From UBA10649 sp963793105 (GTDB lineage: Bacteria; Actinomycetota; Actinomycetes; S36-B12), in contig CAWBZB010000006.1 of assembly GCA_963793105.1 (NCBI GenBank), forward strand, positions 124,001-188,000: 64,000 nt of DNA. The letters are read 5' to 3'. The position numbers and the translations under genes were made by a program. Positions 34,736 through 42,671 of this stretch are shown piece after piece; positions within the stretch are counted from its first letter, which is position 1; the number at the start of each line of letters is the position of its first letter. The notes below the pieces were generated by a model. That model did no database searches, had not been told where the DNA came from, and saw nothing but the letters and a program-made list of their open reading frames with translations.

Positions 34736-35467
34736 TCAGTCGTCGTCGTCAGCGGCCGGGACCATGGATCGCGAGTCGGCCGGAGAGCCCTCGGCGATCA
34801 GTTCCTTGGCCCGCGTCGCATACATGTCGACGTACTCCTGGCCGGACAGCGACATGAGCTCGTACATGACCTCGTCGGTCACCGAGCGCAGGACGAAGCG
34901 GTCGTTCTGAAGCCCGTCGTAGCGAGTGAAGTCCAGCGGGCGCCCGATGCGTACGCCCACGCGGCGCAGGCTGGGGCGCAGTTGGCCGGGGGGCTGGATC
35001 TCGTACGTGTTGATCATCGCGACGGGGATGATCGGCACGTCTGCCTCCATCGCCATCCGCGCCACCCCGGTCTTGCCCCGGTACAGGGTCCCATTGGGTG
35101 AACGCGTCCCCTCGGGGTAGATACCCAGCAGGCTCCCCTCGCCCAGGATGCGCAACCCCGTTCGCAGCGCAGCCTCCGACGCGCGTCCGCCCGACCGGTC
35201 GACCGGCACCTGGCCCACGCCGGCGAAGAAGGCCTTGGTGAAGAAGCCCTTGACTCCCGTCCCGGTGAAGTAGTCGCTCTTGGCCAGGAAGGTGATCGGG
35301 CGCGGGACGACGAGGGGCAGGAAGAAGGAGTCCGAGAAGGACAGGTGGTTGCTGGCGAGGATCGCCGCGCCCTTGCCGGGCACGTGGTCCAGTCCTTCGA
35401 CCCAGGGACGGAAGAGGACGCGGAGCCACGGGCCTACGATCAGGACCTTGAGGATCCAGTAGAGCAT
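34736..35467 (-). CDS. plsC: 1-acyl-sn-glycerol-3-phosphate acyltransferase
   Basis: A 243-residue LPLAT-family enzyme. The HX4D motif is in ASNHLSFSDSFFLP; GIYPEGTRSPNGTLYRGKTG holds the second conserved block and VPIIPVAMINTYEI the fourth. It adds the second acyl chain in phospholipid synthesis at the membrane. The ATG at 35467 follows GGGAGGGG; upstream in-frame codons lie beyond that site. The acidic tail (PAADDDD) is unusual but not diagnostic. It is divergent from the alpha/beta hydrolase gene. Confidence 0.9.
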   Translation of the reverse strand: MLYWILKVLIVGPWLRVLFRPWVEGLDHVPGKGAAILASNHLSFSDSFFLPLVVPRPITFLAKSDYFTGTGVKGFFTKAFFAGVGQVPVDRSGGRASEAALRTGLRILGEGSLLGIYPEGTRSPNGTLYRGKTGVARMAMEADVPIIPVAMINTYEIQPPGQLRPSLRRVGVRIGRPLDFTRYDGLQNDRFVLRSVTDEVMYELMSLSGQEYVDMYATRAKELIAEGSPADSRSMVPAADDDD

Positions 35468-35540
35468 CGGCGCCCCTCCCTTCGAATGGCAGACTAGTGG
35501 GCGGCCGCCCGGTGCGAGCGGTCTGGACGGAAGGAATCCC

Positions 35541-36287
35541 ATGACGGTCATGCCCGGCGCCGAGCCGTGGTCCGCTGACGGAAACGAGATCGGCGTCCTG
35601 CTCATCCACGGGTTCACCGGATCCCCCGCGTCGATGAAGCCCTGGGGGCGGGACCTCGCCGAGGAGGGCTGGACCGTTCGCGTGCCCCGACTGCCCGGAC
35701 ACGGCACGAAGTGGCAGGACGCGAATCTCACCACCTGGCATGACTGGTACGCCGAGGCCGAGCGCAACCTGCTGGACCTTCAGTCCCGCTGCCGCACGGT
35801 CTTCGTCATGGGCCTGTCCATGGGTGGCTCGCTGGCGCTGCGCATGGCGGAGCTCCACGATGACGACATCGCCGGAATCGTGCTGGTCAACCCCGCCGTC
35901 CACACCGAGCGCTGGGACCGGCATCTGCTGCCGGTCCTCCAGCGTTTCGTGGGCTCCTTCCCCGGAATCAGCAACGACATCGCCAAGCCCGATCAGGACG
36001 AGATCGCCTACGACAAGATCCCGCTGAAGGCCGCATACTCCCTCTCCGAGCTGTGGAGGGTGACCAAGGCCGACCTCGGCCAGGTCACGCAGCCCGTCCT
36101 GCTCCTGCACAGTGCCGTCGACCATGTGGTGGAGCCCTCGAACTCCGAGTTCATCCTTGCCCACATCTCGTCCGCCGACGCCACCGAGGTGGTGCTGCAG
36201 GACTCCTTCCACGTCGCCACGCTCGATCACGACGCGCCGATCATCGTTCGCGACTCCATTGCCTTCGTCAGGCGGCTCACGGCGTGA
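35541..36287 (+). CDS. Alpha/beta hydrolase, carboxylesterase/monoacylglycerol-lipase type
   Basis: A 248-residue serine hydrolase. The oxyanion segment GVLLIHGFTGSPASMKPWG is followed by the nucleophile elbow VMGLSMGGS, then HSAVDHVVEP (acid) and DSFHVATLDHD (catalytic His). The closest recognised group is the Est30/monoacylglycerol lipase type that hydrolyses short esters or monoglycerides. The ATG follows AAGGAA. The stop overlaps the next gene (GTGA). Position opposite plsC suggests, but does not prove, a lipid role. Confidence 0.86.
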   Translation: MTVMPGAEPWSADGNEIGVLLIHGFTGSPASMKPWGRDLAEEGWTVRVPRLPGHGTKWQDANLTTWHDWYAEAERNLLDLQSRCRTVFVMGLSMGGSLALRMAELHDDDIAGIVLVNPAVHTERWDRHLLPVLQRFVGSFPGISNDIAKPDQDEIAYDKIPLKAAYSLSELWRVTKADLGQVTQPVLLLHSAVDHVVEPSNSEFILAHISSADATEVVLQDSFHVATLDHDAPIIVRDSIAFVRRLTA

Positions 36288-36712
36288 GCACGCGAGGCTC
36301 CGACCTCCCCGAGCACGAGCAGCGTGCCTGGGATGCGATCGTCGCCGACCTCAGCGGGCAGATCGACCTCGGCCCGCAGTTCCCCAAGGAGAATTCCCTT
36401 CCCGCGCTGGCCGCGACCGGCGACCATCCGGACCCGCTTGAGGAGCCGGTCGACCTGGACGACGACGACGATGAAGCGGGATTCGAGCCCCCGCACCCGC
36501 CGCCACTGCCGCGACCGTCGGACACCGTCGGACGCTTCGTCTGGGCGGCCGTCGCCGCGGGGCCGATCCTGGTGATTGCGACGAACCTGCTGAACTGGGA
36601 CAGCTGGCTCGCCGGGCTGGGAGTGGCCCTCACCGTCGGCGGCTTCGCGGCACTCATCGCGCGAATGAAGGACGAACGCGAGGATGACGGGGACAACGGC
36701 GCCGTCGTCTGA
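36284..36712 (+). CDS. Hypothetical protein with acidic N-terminus and two C-terminal membrane helices
   Basis: A 142-residue protein. The N-terminal half is charged and Pro-rich, with an acidic run (VDLDDDDDEAGFE) and a PPHPPPLPRPS linker. Two hydrophobic segments follow (about residues 84-102 and 107-128, the second GLGVALTVGGFAALIARM). It resembles uncharacterised actinobacterial proteins found beside lipid-ester hydrolases. The GTG overlaps the hydrolase stop, implying translational coupling. No function is assigned. Confidence 0.7.
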   Translation: MSTRGSDLPEHEQRAWDAIVADLSGQIDLGPQFPKENSLPALAATGDHPDPLEEPVDLDDDDDEAGFEPPHPPPLPRPSDTVGRFVWAAVAAGPILVIATNLLNWDSWLAGLGVALTVGGFAALIARMKDEREDDGDNGAVV

Positions 36713-36773
36713 GCAGGAGCCCGCGCCGGAGTGCGACCGGGCCGCGATCAGAGGGATCGCAGCGCACGCGGCA

Positions 36774-36992
36774 TCAGGCCCGCGCATGCTCCTCGTAGTA
36801 GCCAGCGAGCCAGCCGACCTCGAAGCCGAAACTGGGGTCGTTCCGCTCGGCAGTGTCCATCAGGCGGACGTGGGTCTCAGGTGAGCTGAAGTAGGACCGC
36901 GGCGGTTCCACGGCCGACTTGCGGGCCGTCGCCTGGCCGTGGAGCCGGCCGGCGCAGAACTGCTTCCACCAGTCCTCGTCGATATCGGTCAT
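36774..36992 (-). CDS. Small hypothetical protein
   Basis: A 72-residue soluble protein (MTDIDEDWWKQFCAGRL at the N-terminus, FGFEVGWLAGYYEEH near the end). No family is recognised. The ATG has a weak GAGGGG site upstream. It converges with the 36284-36712 gene. The 132 bases to the glucokinase gene contain no recognised gene. Confidence 0.5.
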   Translation of the reverse strand: MTDIDEDWWKQFCAGRLHGQATARKSAVEPPRSYFSSPETHVRLMDTAERNDPSFGFEVGWLAGYYEEHARA

Positions 36993-37124
36993 CGTCGCCC
37001 CTCGGTCAGTCGTGGCAAGGCGACGCTACGCTCCCGGATGCCGGTCTCCCCGGCGACACGCCCGGACAACTCGGGGCGGCCGGCCGCCCTCGTACGGCGC
37101 GGACGCCCAGGAGGGGGCCTCGGG

Positions 37125-38084
37125 CTATCGTCCGCGGGGCTGCCGCACCAGATCGGCCGCGCCGACCAGCCCCGCTCGATTGGTCAGCTCGGCAGTCTTG
37201 ACCAGCGGCGCCGGGCGGTTCTGCTGGCCGATGAGCTTGTCCGCCAGCGTCTGCCGCGCACTGGCCAGCAGCAGGTCGCCCGCGTCAGAGACCCCGCCGC
37301 CGATGACGAAGACCTCGGGATCGAGAACGGCGGCCAGGTCTGCCAGGCCACGTCCGAGCCACGTCCCCACGATGGCGAACGCCTCCACGGCGATGGGATC
37401 GCCCGCGCGGGCCGCCTCCGTGACGTGTACGCCCTGCACACCCTCCGGCGTGCCGTCGCCGAGGGCCAGCAGCGCGCCCGCTTCCGACCGACGCTCGGCC
37501 GCCAGCGCGCGGGCCTCGCGGACGAGGGCGTTGCCGCTCGCATACTGCTCCAGGCACCCGAATCGGCCGCACCCGCAGGGTCGGCCATCCGGCACCGCGT
37601 TGATGTGGCCGATCTCCCCGGCAGCGCCGTGGGCCCCTCGGAAGAGGCCGCCGTCGATGACGATGCCGCCGCCGATTCCGGTTCCCACCGTTACCAGAGT
37701 CATCTCCGTCGTGCCCCGACCGGCACCGAAGCGGTACTCGCCCCAGGCGGCGACATTGCCGTCGTTCTCGACGACGACGGGCAGCCCGGTGGACGCCTCC
37801 AGGAGCTGACGCACCGGCACCTGCGACCAGCGCAGGTTCGGAGCGAAGTACACCCGTGAACGCTCGGCGTCCACCAGGCCCGCGACCCCGAGTCCGACAC
37901 CCTCGAGCGGTTCGTCGGTTCCGGCTACCAGCTCGTTGACCACCTCAGAGACCAGGTCGAGGACGTCGTTCGCGTCGTGCCGAGGAGTGGGCCGTCGGGC
38001 CGTGGAGACGATCTCTCCAGCCTCGGTCACCGTGCCCGCCAGGATCTTCGTTCCACCGATGTCGACGCCGATGCTCAGTCCCAC
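37125..38084 (-). CDS. glcK: ROK-family glucokinase
   Basis: A 319-residue ROK kinase. SIGVDIGGTKILAGTV is the ATP loop and VVVENDGNVAAWGEYRFG holds the catalytic Asp. AGEIGHINAVPDGRPCGCG and CGCGRFGCLEQYASGNAL form the Cys3-His zinc site typical of ROK kinases. It phosphorylates glucose; the regulatory DNA-binding domain of ROK repressors is absent. The GTG at 38084 has TAGGCT 7 bases upstream, so it has its own promoter although it closes a same-strand group. Confidence 0.9.
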   Translation of the reverse strand: MGLSIGVDIGGTKILAGTVTEAGEIVSTARRPTPRHDANDVLDLVSEVVNELVAGTDEPLEGVGLGVAGLVDAERSRVYFAPNLRWSQVPVRQLLEASTGLPVVVENDGNVAAWGEYRFGAGRGTTEMTLVTVGTGIGGGIVIDGGLFRGAHGAAGEIGHINAVPDGRPCGCGRFGCLEQYASGNALVREARALAAERRSEAGALLALGDGTPEGVQGVHVTEAARAGDPIAVEAFAIVGTWLGRGLADLAAVLDPEVFVIGGGVSDAGDLLLASARQTLADKLIGQQNRPAPLVKTAELTNRAGLVGAADLVRQPRGR

Positions 38085-38091
38085 GGCGCAC

Positions 38092-38097
38092 AGCCTA
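38092..38097 (-). promoter_or_regulatory. Probable leaderless -10 of glcK (TAGGCT)
   Basis: Minus-strand TAGGCT ends 7 bases before the GTG at 38084 and overlaps the stop of the preceding gene. Confidence 0.55.
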
Positions 38098-38508
38098 GTC
38101 GCCGGCCGACGGACCTTCCTGCTCCCCGCGAATCGGGATCCAGGCGATCGGCGCCGCCTCGCGGGCACCCTCCTCGTCCGAGCCCTGCGCGAACGTCGCG
38201 GTGAGATCCCCGGAGTCCCCGACCAGCACCAGGGTCCGGCAGACCACGCACTGCGGGTGCTCGGCGGGGTCCTCGTGCTCGGCATGCGGAGCCATGACCT
38301 TCTCCGTCGCCCAGTCGACCATGCGTTGGGCGCCGGCCACCAGCAGTGTCCAGTCCATGCCGGCGCCGGAATCCTGACCCGTCTCGGGACCGTCACCTTC
38401 CGCGTCTGCATCCGCACCCGGCTCGTCGACGGGCTCGGCCGATGGTTCCGCGATCTCGCCGTCCTCTCCGGAGTACCACCAGGGCCGGTTCTCGCCGTCG
38501 CCGATCAT
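38095..38508 (-). CDS. Hypothetical acidic actinobacterial protein (DUF5304-like)
   Basis: A 137-residue protein. The first 50 residues are acidic and low-complexity (PVDEPGADADAEGDGPE); the rest contains MDWTLLVAGAQRMVDWATEKV and HPQCVVCRTLVLV with a CxxC pair. It resembles the small proteins, possibly DUF5304, that accompany ArsA-like ATPases in actinobacteria; that name is from memory. The ATG overlaps the ATPase stop (ATGA). Function unknown. Confidence 0.6.
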   Translation of the reverse strand: MIGDGENRPWWYSGEDGEIAEPSAEPVDEPGADADAEGDGPETGQDSGAGMDWTLLVAGAQRMVDWATEKVMAPHAEHEDPAEHPQCVVCRTLVLVGDSGDLTATFAQGSDEEGAREAAPIAWIPIRGEQEGPSAGD

Positions 38509-39569
38509 GACGCGACCTCGGGCTGGCGCCACATCGCCGGGTCGGGCGCGAACCGGATCGCCAGGCCCTTCTGCGTGCGCGTCGCCTCCACGGCCCGGCA
38601 CCGGCGCAGCACCGGTGGCAGGTCGATCCACCGAGTGGCCCCGTCGAACTGCACCACGAGCTGGTCGGCCTGCCGTCCGACGCGAGCCTCGGTTCGGGCC
38701 GGACCCGCGAGCGGCACGTCCAACCTGAAATCCTCGTCCCCCACCGTGACGACCAGCTGCTCGGCGTCGAGGACGTGCACCCGGCCGATCGGCCCCATCG
38801 CCGACCGGCCCTTGGGCACGGGCCTGATCCTGGCCGTTGAGGTCCAGACCTCCACTCCGTCGGCCGCGGCGGACATGGCGTGCAGGGCATCCTCGGCCCC
38901 TCGCCTGACCGCTTTCGGCCAACCGTCGGACTTGCGCGGGTACTTGTTGACGATGATCCCGTCGACGCCGACACCCAGCAGGGCGACCGCTCCGAGCGCG
39001 CGAGCCGTTCGCCGCACTGCCCCTTCGTCCGGCGTGGTGACCAGGCGCACGGTGGTAGCCGGATGCTGCAGCATCTTCGCCCAGCCGAGCACGACCAGCC
39101 GGAGTGCGGACAGGGACTCGAAGACGGTCTCGCCGCCAGTCGGTCCCGACGTGCGCCACATCGCCAGCCGCGGCGTCATCACGGCGTCGAGAAGCCGAGT
39201 GGCAGCAGCGGGCACATCGACGATGCTGCGCGCCGCCGATAGCGGACCGGCATCGACGACCACCACATCACTGCTCGCATCCGACAGCGCCTGGCTCATC
39301 CGCTGCAGGGCCGAGAGTGCGGTGACCGCGGGCCAGGAGTACCACGCGGGAACGATGAGCGGGTCGGCGCCGAGCTCGGCGCCCAGTCGGCCCAGACTCG
39401 CCGTCAGCAGGGACACGACCGCGGCATCCGGCTCGTCGGTCGCCCCCGCGTCGACGGCCGAGACCCTCAGGCCCTCGGCTTCCAGCGCGGCCGCCGTGGC
39501 CGCGCAGAGGGTCGTCGTTCCCGCCCCTCCTACCCCGCTAAGCAGGATCAGACGAGCGCGATTCGACAC
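38505..39569 (-). CDS. ArsA-like (GET3-related) ATPase with degenerate P-loop
   Basis: A 354-residue protein of the ArsA/MinD-like P-loop class. The N-terminus LILLSGVGGAGTTTLCAATA aligns with the deviant Walker A (GKGGVGKTT), but both lysines are replaced (Val and Thr). SSDVVVVDAGPLSAARSI takes the place of the switch/Walker B region and VDGIIVNKYPRKSDGW the adenine-site strand. A C-terminal beta domain follows (RHVLDAEQLVV-type strands). The GTG start overlaps the SRPBCC gene by 32 bases. It may be a non-hydrolysing scaffold; this is inferred. Confidence 0.75.
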   Translation of the reverse strand: MSNRARLILLSGVGGAGTTTLCAATAAALEAEGLRVSAVDAGATDEPDAAVVSLLTASLGRLGAELGADPLIVPAWYSWPAVTALSALQRMSQALSDASSDVVVVDAGPLSAARSIVDVPAAATRLLDAVMTPRLAMWRTSGPTGGETVFESLSALRLVVLGWAKMLQHPATTVRLVTTPDEGAVRRTARALGAVALLGVGVDGIIVNKYPRKSDGWPKAVRRGAEDALHAMSAAADGVEVWTSTARIRPVPKGRSAMGPIGRVHVLDAEQLVVTVGDEDFRLDVPLAGPARTEARVGRQADQLVVQFDGATRWIDLPPVLRRCRAVEATRTQKGLAIRFAPDPAMWRQPEVAS

Positions 39570-39993
39570 GCTTCTTCAACCCCTTGAGAGCGGTATCGAC
39601 GATGACCTTCTCGGCCTTGCGCTTGATCATCCCGATCATCGGGATCTTGACATCGACCGCGAGCCGGTAGTTGACCGTGGTCGTGCCATCCCCGTTGTCC
39701 TTCAGCACGTAGCTGCCGTCCATCGCCGTCAGCATGTCGCCCTTCGTCAGGGTCCACGACACCTTGCTGTCGCCCTCCCAGTCGTACTCGAGCTCGTAGT
39801 CGTCCTTGATCGCCCCGGAGGACAGGCTGAAGTGGGCGTCGGCGGGTCGATCATCGTCCTCGTAGACGCTCAGCACCTTCACGGAGGTGATGCCATCGCT
39901 CCACTCCGGGTAGGCGGGCAGGTCCGCGATGACGGCCATGATGACGGCGGGGCTGGCGGTGATGTCGATGCTGGACTCGGTCTGGTCGGCCAT
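39538..39993 (-). CDS. SRPBCC family protein (polyketide cyclase/dehydrase-like)
   Basis: A 151-residue START-like protein. SIDITASPAVIMAVIADLPAY is the typical first strand and helix, GSYVLKDNGDGTTTVNYRLAV the central strands, and IKRKAEKVIVDTALKGLKKR the closing helix. It matches the family located beside ArsA-like ATPases in actinobacteria (TB16.3/Rv2185c position, from memory). It probably binds a lipid-like ligand. Its 3' end overlaps the ATPase gene, implying coupling. Confidence 0.85.
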   Translation of the reverse strand: MADQTESSIDITASPAVIMAVIADLPAYPEWSDGITSVKVLSVYEDDDRPADAHFSLSSGAIKDDYELEYDWEGDSKVSWTLTKGDMLTAMDGSYVLKDNGDGTTTVNYRLAVDVKIPMIGMIKRKAEKVIVDTALKGLKKRVESRSSDPA

Positions 39994-40002
39994 GCCGACA
40001 GG

Positions 40003-41340
40003 CTATCGCTCGATCGGCGCCGCTGGATCTGATCCGGTCCGCGAACCGGCGGTGATCTCCTCGACCGCCTCCAGCGCCGCGTCGGCGAACGCAGCGGTCT
40101 CGGCGTCCGTCACGGCGAGGCTGAGGGCCATGAAGCCCCGCTGGGCCAGGTAGAAGCCCCGCTCGAGCAGCCCGAGGAAGAGCAGCTCTCGCAGTCGAGG
40201 ATCAGCGGCCTCGAGGTCCGCGGTGCTGAGCACCGGTCCCGGCACCGGGTGCAGGGCCAGGATGGAGCCACGGCCGGTGGCCGTCCACCCGGAGCCCCGG
40301 AGTCCGGCATTGAGTCGGGCCCGCAGCCGTTCACCCCGGTCGTTGAGGTCGGACAGTCCCTGGTCCGTGAGCACCTCGGTCAATCCGGCCAGTCCGGCTG
40401 CCAGGGACAGGACGTTGTTGTTGAAGGTGCCGGCATGCGGCAGTGCTCCTGGGACACTCGGGTCGAACAAGGACATCACGTCGGCCCGACCGCCGAAGGC
40501 TCCGAAGGACAGTCCCCCGCCGAGGTACTTGCCCAGCGTCAGGAGATCCGGGCTCAACCCGAGGTCGTGGGCCAGCCCGCGAAACCCCAGTCGCGACGTC
40601 ATCACCTCGTCGACGATGAGGAGTGCACCCACCTCATGAGCCGCCTCCTGGAGTGCATGCAGGAAGGCGGGGGTGCCGGGGATGCAGCCGCCCGAGCCGA
40701 GCATCGGCTCCACGAGCACCGCGGCCAGCCCTGCACCTGCAGCCGCGATCATCCGGCGGGCGGCGTCGGCATCGTTGTACGGGACCACGACCGTCTCGTA
40801 CGGCGCGTTGACGGGCGACCCTCCTCCTCCGAAATACAGCAGGCCGCCGTGGTAGCCGCCGAGCATGACGGCGATGGCCGATCTCCCCGTGTAGACGCGC
40901 GCCAGCGCGACCGCCATGAGGTTCGCCTCTGTTCCCGAGTTCGTGAAGCGCACGAGGTCCAGCGACGGGAAGCGATCGACGATGGCGCGGGCGAGCCTGG
41001 GCTCGTAGGTGTTGTGGGCGCCGAAGCTGAGCCCGTCGGCAAGCGCCGAGGTGATGGCTGCCCGGATCCTGGGATCGTCATGGCCGTACAGCCCCGCGGT
41101 GTACTCGCCCAGGAGATCCACGTACTCGTTGCCGTCCACGTCGACAATGCGGGAGCCGTGCGCACGCGCCACGCGAAGGGGGAAGGGCGCGTGGTAGATG
41201 ACCGATCGCGTGTTCCCACCGGGCAGGACGGACCGCGCCTCCCGGTCCAGCTGCGCGCTGCCGGGGTGCGCACGCGCATAGGAGGTCCGGGCCGCATCGA
41301 CCCGGGCGTCAAGGGAGCTGCCGGACGTCGTACTCGTCAC
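40003..41340 (-). CDS. Class III aminotransferase / glutamate-1-semialdehyde aminomutase-like
   Basis: A 445-residue PLP enzyme of aminotransferase class III. VRFTNSGTEANLMAVALARVYTG is the cofactor-phosphate segment; LIVDEVMTSRLGFRG holds the PLP Asp and LLTLGKYLGGGLSFGAFGG the Schiff-base Lys. It resembles GSA-aminomutase-like proteins, but HemL assignment is not secure because no other heme genes are near and the tail differs. The GTG at 41340 has TACGAT 6 bases upstream. It lies 9 bases upstream of the SRPBCC gene. Confidence 0.82.
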   Translation of the reverse strand: MTSTTSGSSLDARVDAARTSYARAHPGSAQLDREARSVLPGGNTRSVIYHAPFPLRVARAHGSRIVDVDGNEYVDLLGEYTAGLYGHDDPRIRAAITSALADGLSFGAHNTYEPRLARAIVDRFPSLDLVRFTNSGTEANLMAVALARVYTGRSAIAVMLGGYHGGLLYFGGGGSPVNAPYETVVVPYNDADAARRMIAAAGAGLAAVLVEPMLGSGGCIPGTPAFLHALQEAAHEVGALLIVDEVMTSRLGFRGLAHDLGLSPDLLTLGKYLGGGLSFGAFGGRADVMSLFDPSVPGALPHAGTFNNNVLSLAAGLAGLTEVLTDQGLSDLNDRGERLRARLNAGLRGSGWTATGRGSILALHPVPGPVLSTADLEAADPRLRELLFLGLLERGFYLAQRGFMALSLAVTDAETAAFADAALEAVEEITAGSRTGSDPAAPIER

Positions 41341-41346
41341 GCGCCG

Positions 41347-41352
41347 ATCGTA
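41347..41352 (-). promoter_or_regulatory. Probable leaderless -10 (TACGAT)
   Basis: Minus-strand TACGAT ends 6 bases before the GTG at 41340. Confidence 0.5.
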
Positions 41353-41406
41353 CGGCCGGCAGGACGGCAACAGTCAGGGCCGGAGCTCAGAGGTCAACGT
41401 CGGAGC

Positions 41407-42186
41407 CTAAAGGTCAAGGACGAAGGGCCGTTCCCGCCCGTGGAAGTGGCCGACATTCACGCATTCCGTGCGACCCACCCGAGTGCGCGCGACAAGCGGT
41501 TGATGCACATGGCCGAACAGGTGGTACCGGGGTTGCACGTCTCGGACGTACTCCAGTAGCGACCGGCTGCCGATCTCGAACCGCCGTGCCACGACGTCGT
41601 AGGTCAGCTCGGGCACGGCAGGAGGGATGTGACTGAACAGCACGTCCACGGGACCCAGCGCCTCGACCTTGGCGTCGAAGGCGGACTCGGTGAGCTCGTA
41701 GGGGGTGCGCATCGGACTCACGAGTCCGCCGCCGACGAACCCCCACCGCATCCCGCCGACCTCGACGATCCCGCCGTCGACGACGGTGTGTCCCTCCCGC
41801 AGGTGGTCCGGCCAGAGGGCCGGGATGTCGACGTTGCCGTAGGTGAGCAGGGCGGGCGAAGGCATCGCATCGAAGAGCTCCTCGTACTGCGCCCTGACCA
41901 TCGCCTGCATGAGCGCCCATTTCTCGTCGGGCTCGGTCACCCCGAGCCTCGCCCAGGCCGCCGCGCTCAGCTCGCGGGCCGCGGCGAAGCGGTTCGCCGT
42001 GCGGGCCTCGATGTAGGCGCGTGCATGCTCCTCACCGAAGAGGTCGGCGAAGATGCCCCGACCCGGGTCGTCGTAGTCGAGGAAGAGGATCAGATCGCCG
42101 AGGCAGACGAACACGTCGGAGCCGTCCGCAGCACCCGCGAGGGCCAGCGAGGCACCATGGACGTCGCTCGCGACATGAAGGCGCAT
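41407..42186 (-). CDS. Calcineurin-like metallophosphoesterase
   Basis: A 259-residue metallophosphoesterase. RLHVASDVHGASLAL is the DxH motif, VFVCLGDLILF the GD motif, ALLTYGNVDIP the GN motif and YHLFGHVHQPL the GHxH motif; DVLFSHIPP adds the remaining His. All metal ligands are present. The substrate is unknown. It starts 6 bases beyond the stop of the SRPBCC gene on the same strand, so the two are cotranscribed. Confidence 0.88.
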   Translation of the reverse strand: MRLHVASDVHGASLALAGAADGSDVFVCLGDLILFLDYDDPGRGIFADLFGEEHARAYIEARTANRFAAARELSAAAWARLGVTEPDEKWALMQAMVRAQYEELFDAMPSPALLTYGNVDIPALWPDHLREGHTVVDGGIVEVGGMRWGFVGGGLVSPMRTPYELTESAFDAKVEALGPVDVLFSHIPPAVPELTYDVVARRFEIGSRSLLEYVRDVQPRYHLFGHVHQPLVARTRVGRTECVNVGHFHGRERPFVLDL

Positions 42187-42192
42187 CCGGGC

Positions 42193-42585
42193 CTAGATCC
42201 CCGACTCGAACTCGTCCTTGAGCGCCCACACTGCCTGCTTCCACAGCATCGCGTGGCGGCGCCGCAGGCTGTCCAGCTCCCGGCGGCCGCGGGGCGAGTC
42301 GGGGATCTGTCGCGGCACGGAGCGTGAACCCGGAGTCGTGGGATCGGCCGTCAGGCGGTATCGGACGAGGACCCCGGCCTCCTGCTGGACCAGGCGGACC
42401 TCGGTCGTGCCGACCAGCGGCCCCGAGACCGACCAGTCCATGCCCTCGACCCCTCGGTCGACCAGCACGCTCACGCGAAGCCCGGGCCACCACCTGGCCC
42501 ACCTGCCGCTTTCGGACACCGCCGCCGCAAGTGTCGCTCGCGACACCAGGATCACCGTTTCGTCGAGGATGGTCACGGCGCTCAC
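42193..42585 (-). CDS. SRPBCC-like polyketide cyclase family protein
   Basis: About 130 residues. VTILDETVILVSRATLAAAV opens a START-like domain, WARWWPGLRVSVLVDRGVEG follows, and RRELDSLRRRHAMLWKQAVW is the closing helix. It resembles proteins found beside long-chain acyl-CoA synthetases in actinobacteria. The GTG at 42585 is supported by CATTCT 6 bases upstream. It is divergent from fadD and upstream of the metallophosphoesterase. Confidence 0.7.
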   Translation of the reverse strand: MSAVTILDETVILVSRATLAAAVSESGRWARWWPGLRVSVLVDRGVEGMDWSVSGPLVGTTEVRLVQQEAGVLVRYRLTADPTTPGSRSVPRQIPDSPRGRRELDSLRRRHAMLWKQAVWALKDEFESGI

Positions 42586-42591
42586 GCGCCC

Positions 42592-42597
42592 AGAATG
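42592..42597 (-). promoter_or_regulatory. Probable leaderless -10 (CATTCT)
   Basis: Minus-strand CATTCT ends 6 bases before the GTG at 42585. Confidence 0.4.
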
Positions 42598-42658
42598 CCA
42601 CGGGTGCCGAGAGCGAGACGGACACGGGGATCCGGTCGCCAAGCGGGGCGTTCTCATC

Positions 42659-42664
42659 TACGGT
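42659..42664 (+). promoter_or_regulatory. Possible leaderless -10 of fadD (TACGGT)
   Basis: TACGGT ends 7 bases before the ATG at 42672. A weak GAAAGG ribosome-site-like string lies between them, so the leaderless reading is less certain here. Confidence 0.4.
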
Positions 42665-42671
42665 GAAAGGT

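Noticed and set aside
37074..37089. GGGCGGCCGGCCGCCC palindrome downstream of glcK as a terminator
   Set aside because: It has no loop bases, so a stable hairpin would lose its central pairs; palindromes of this kind are frequent by chance at this GC content.
40003..41340. hemL (glutamate-1-semialdehyde aminomutase) assignment
   Set aside because: The fold and Lys motif fit, but class III aminotransferases of other function share them and no heme genes are adjacent.
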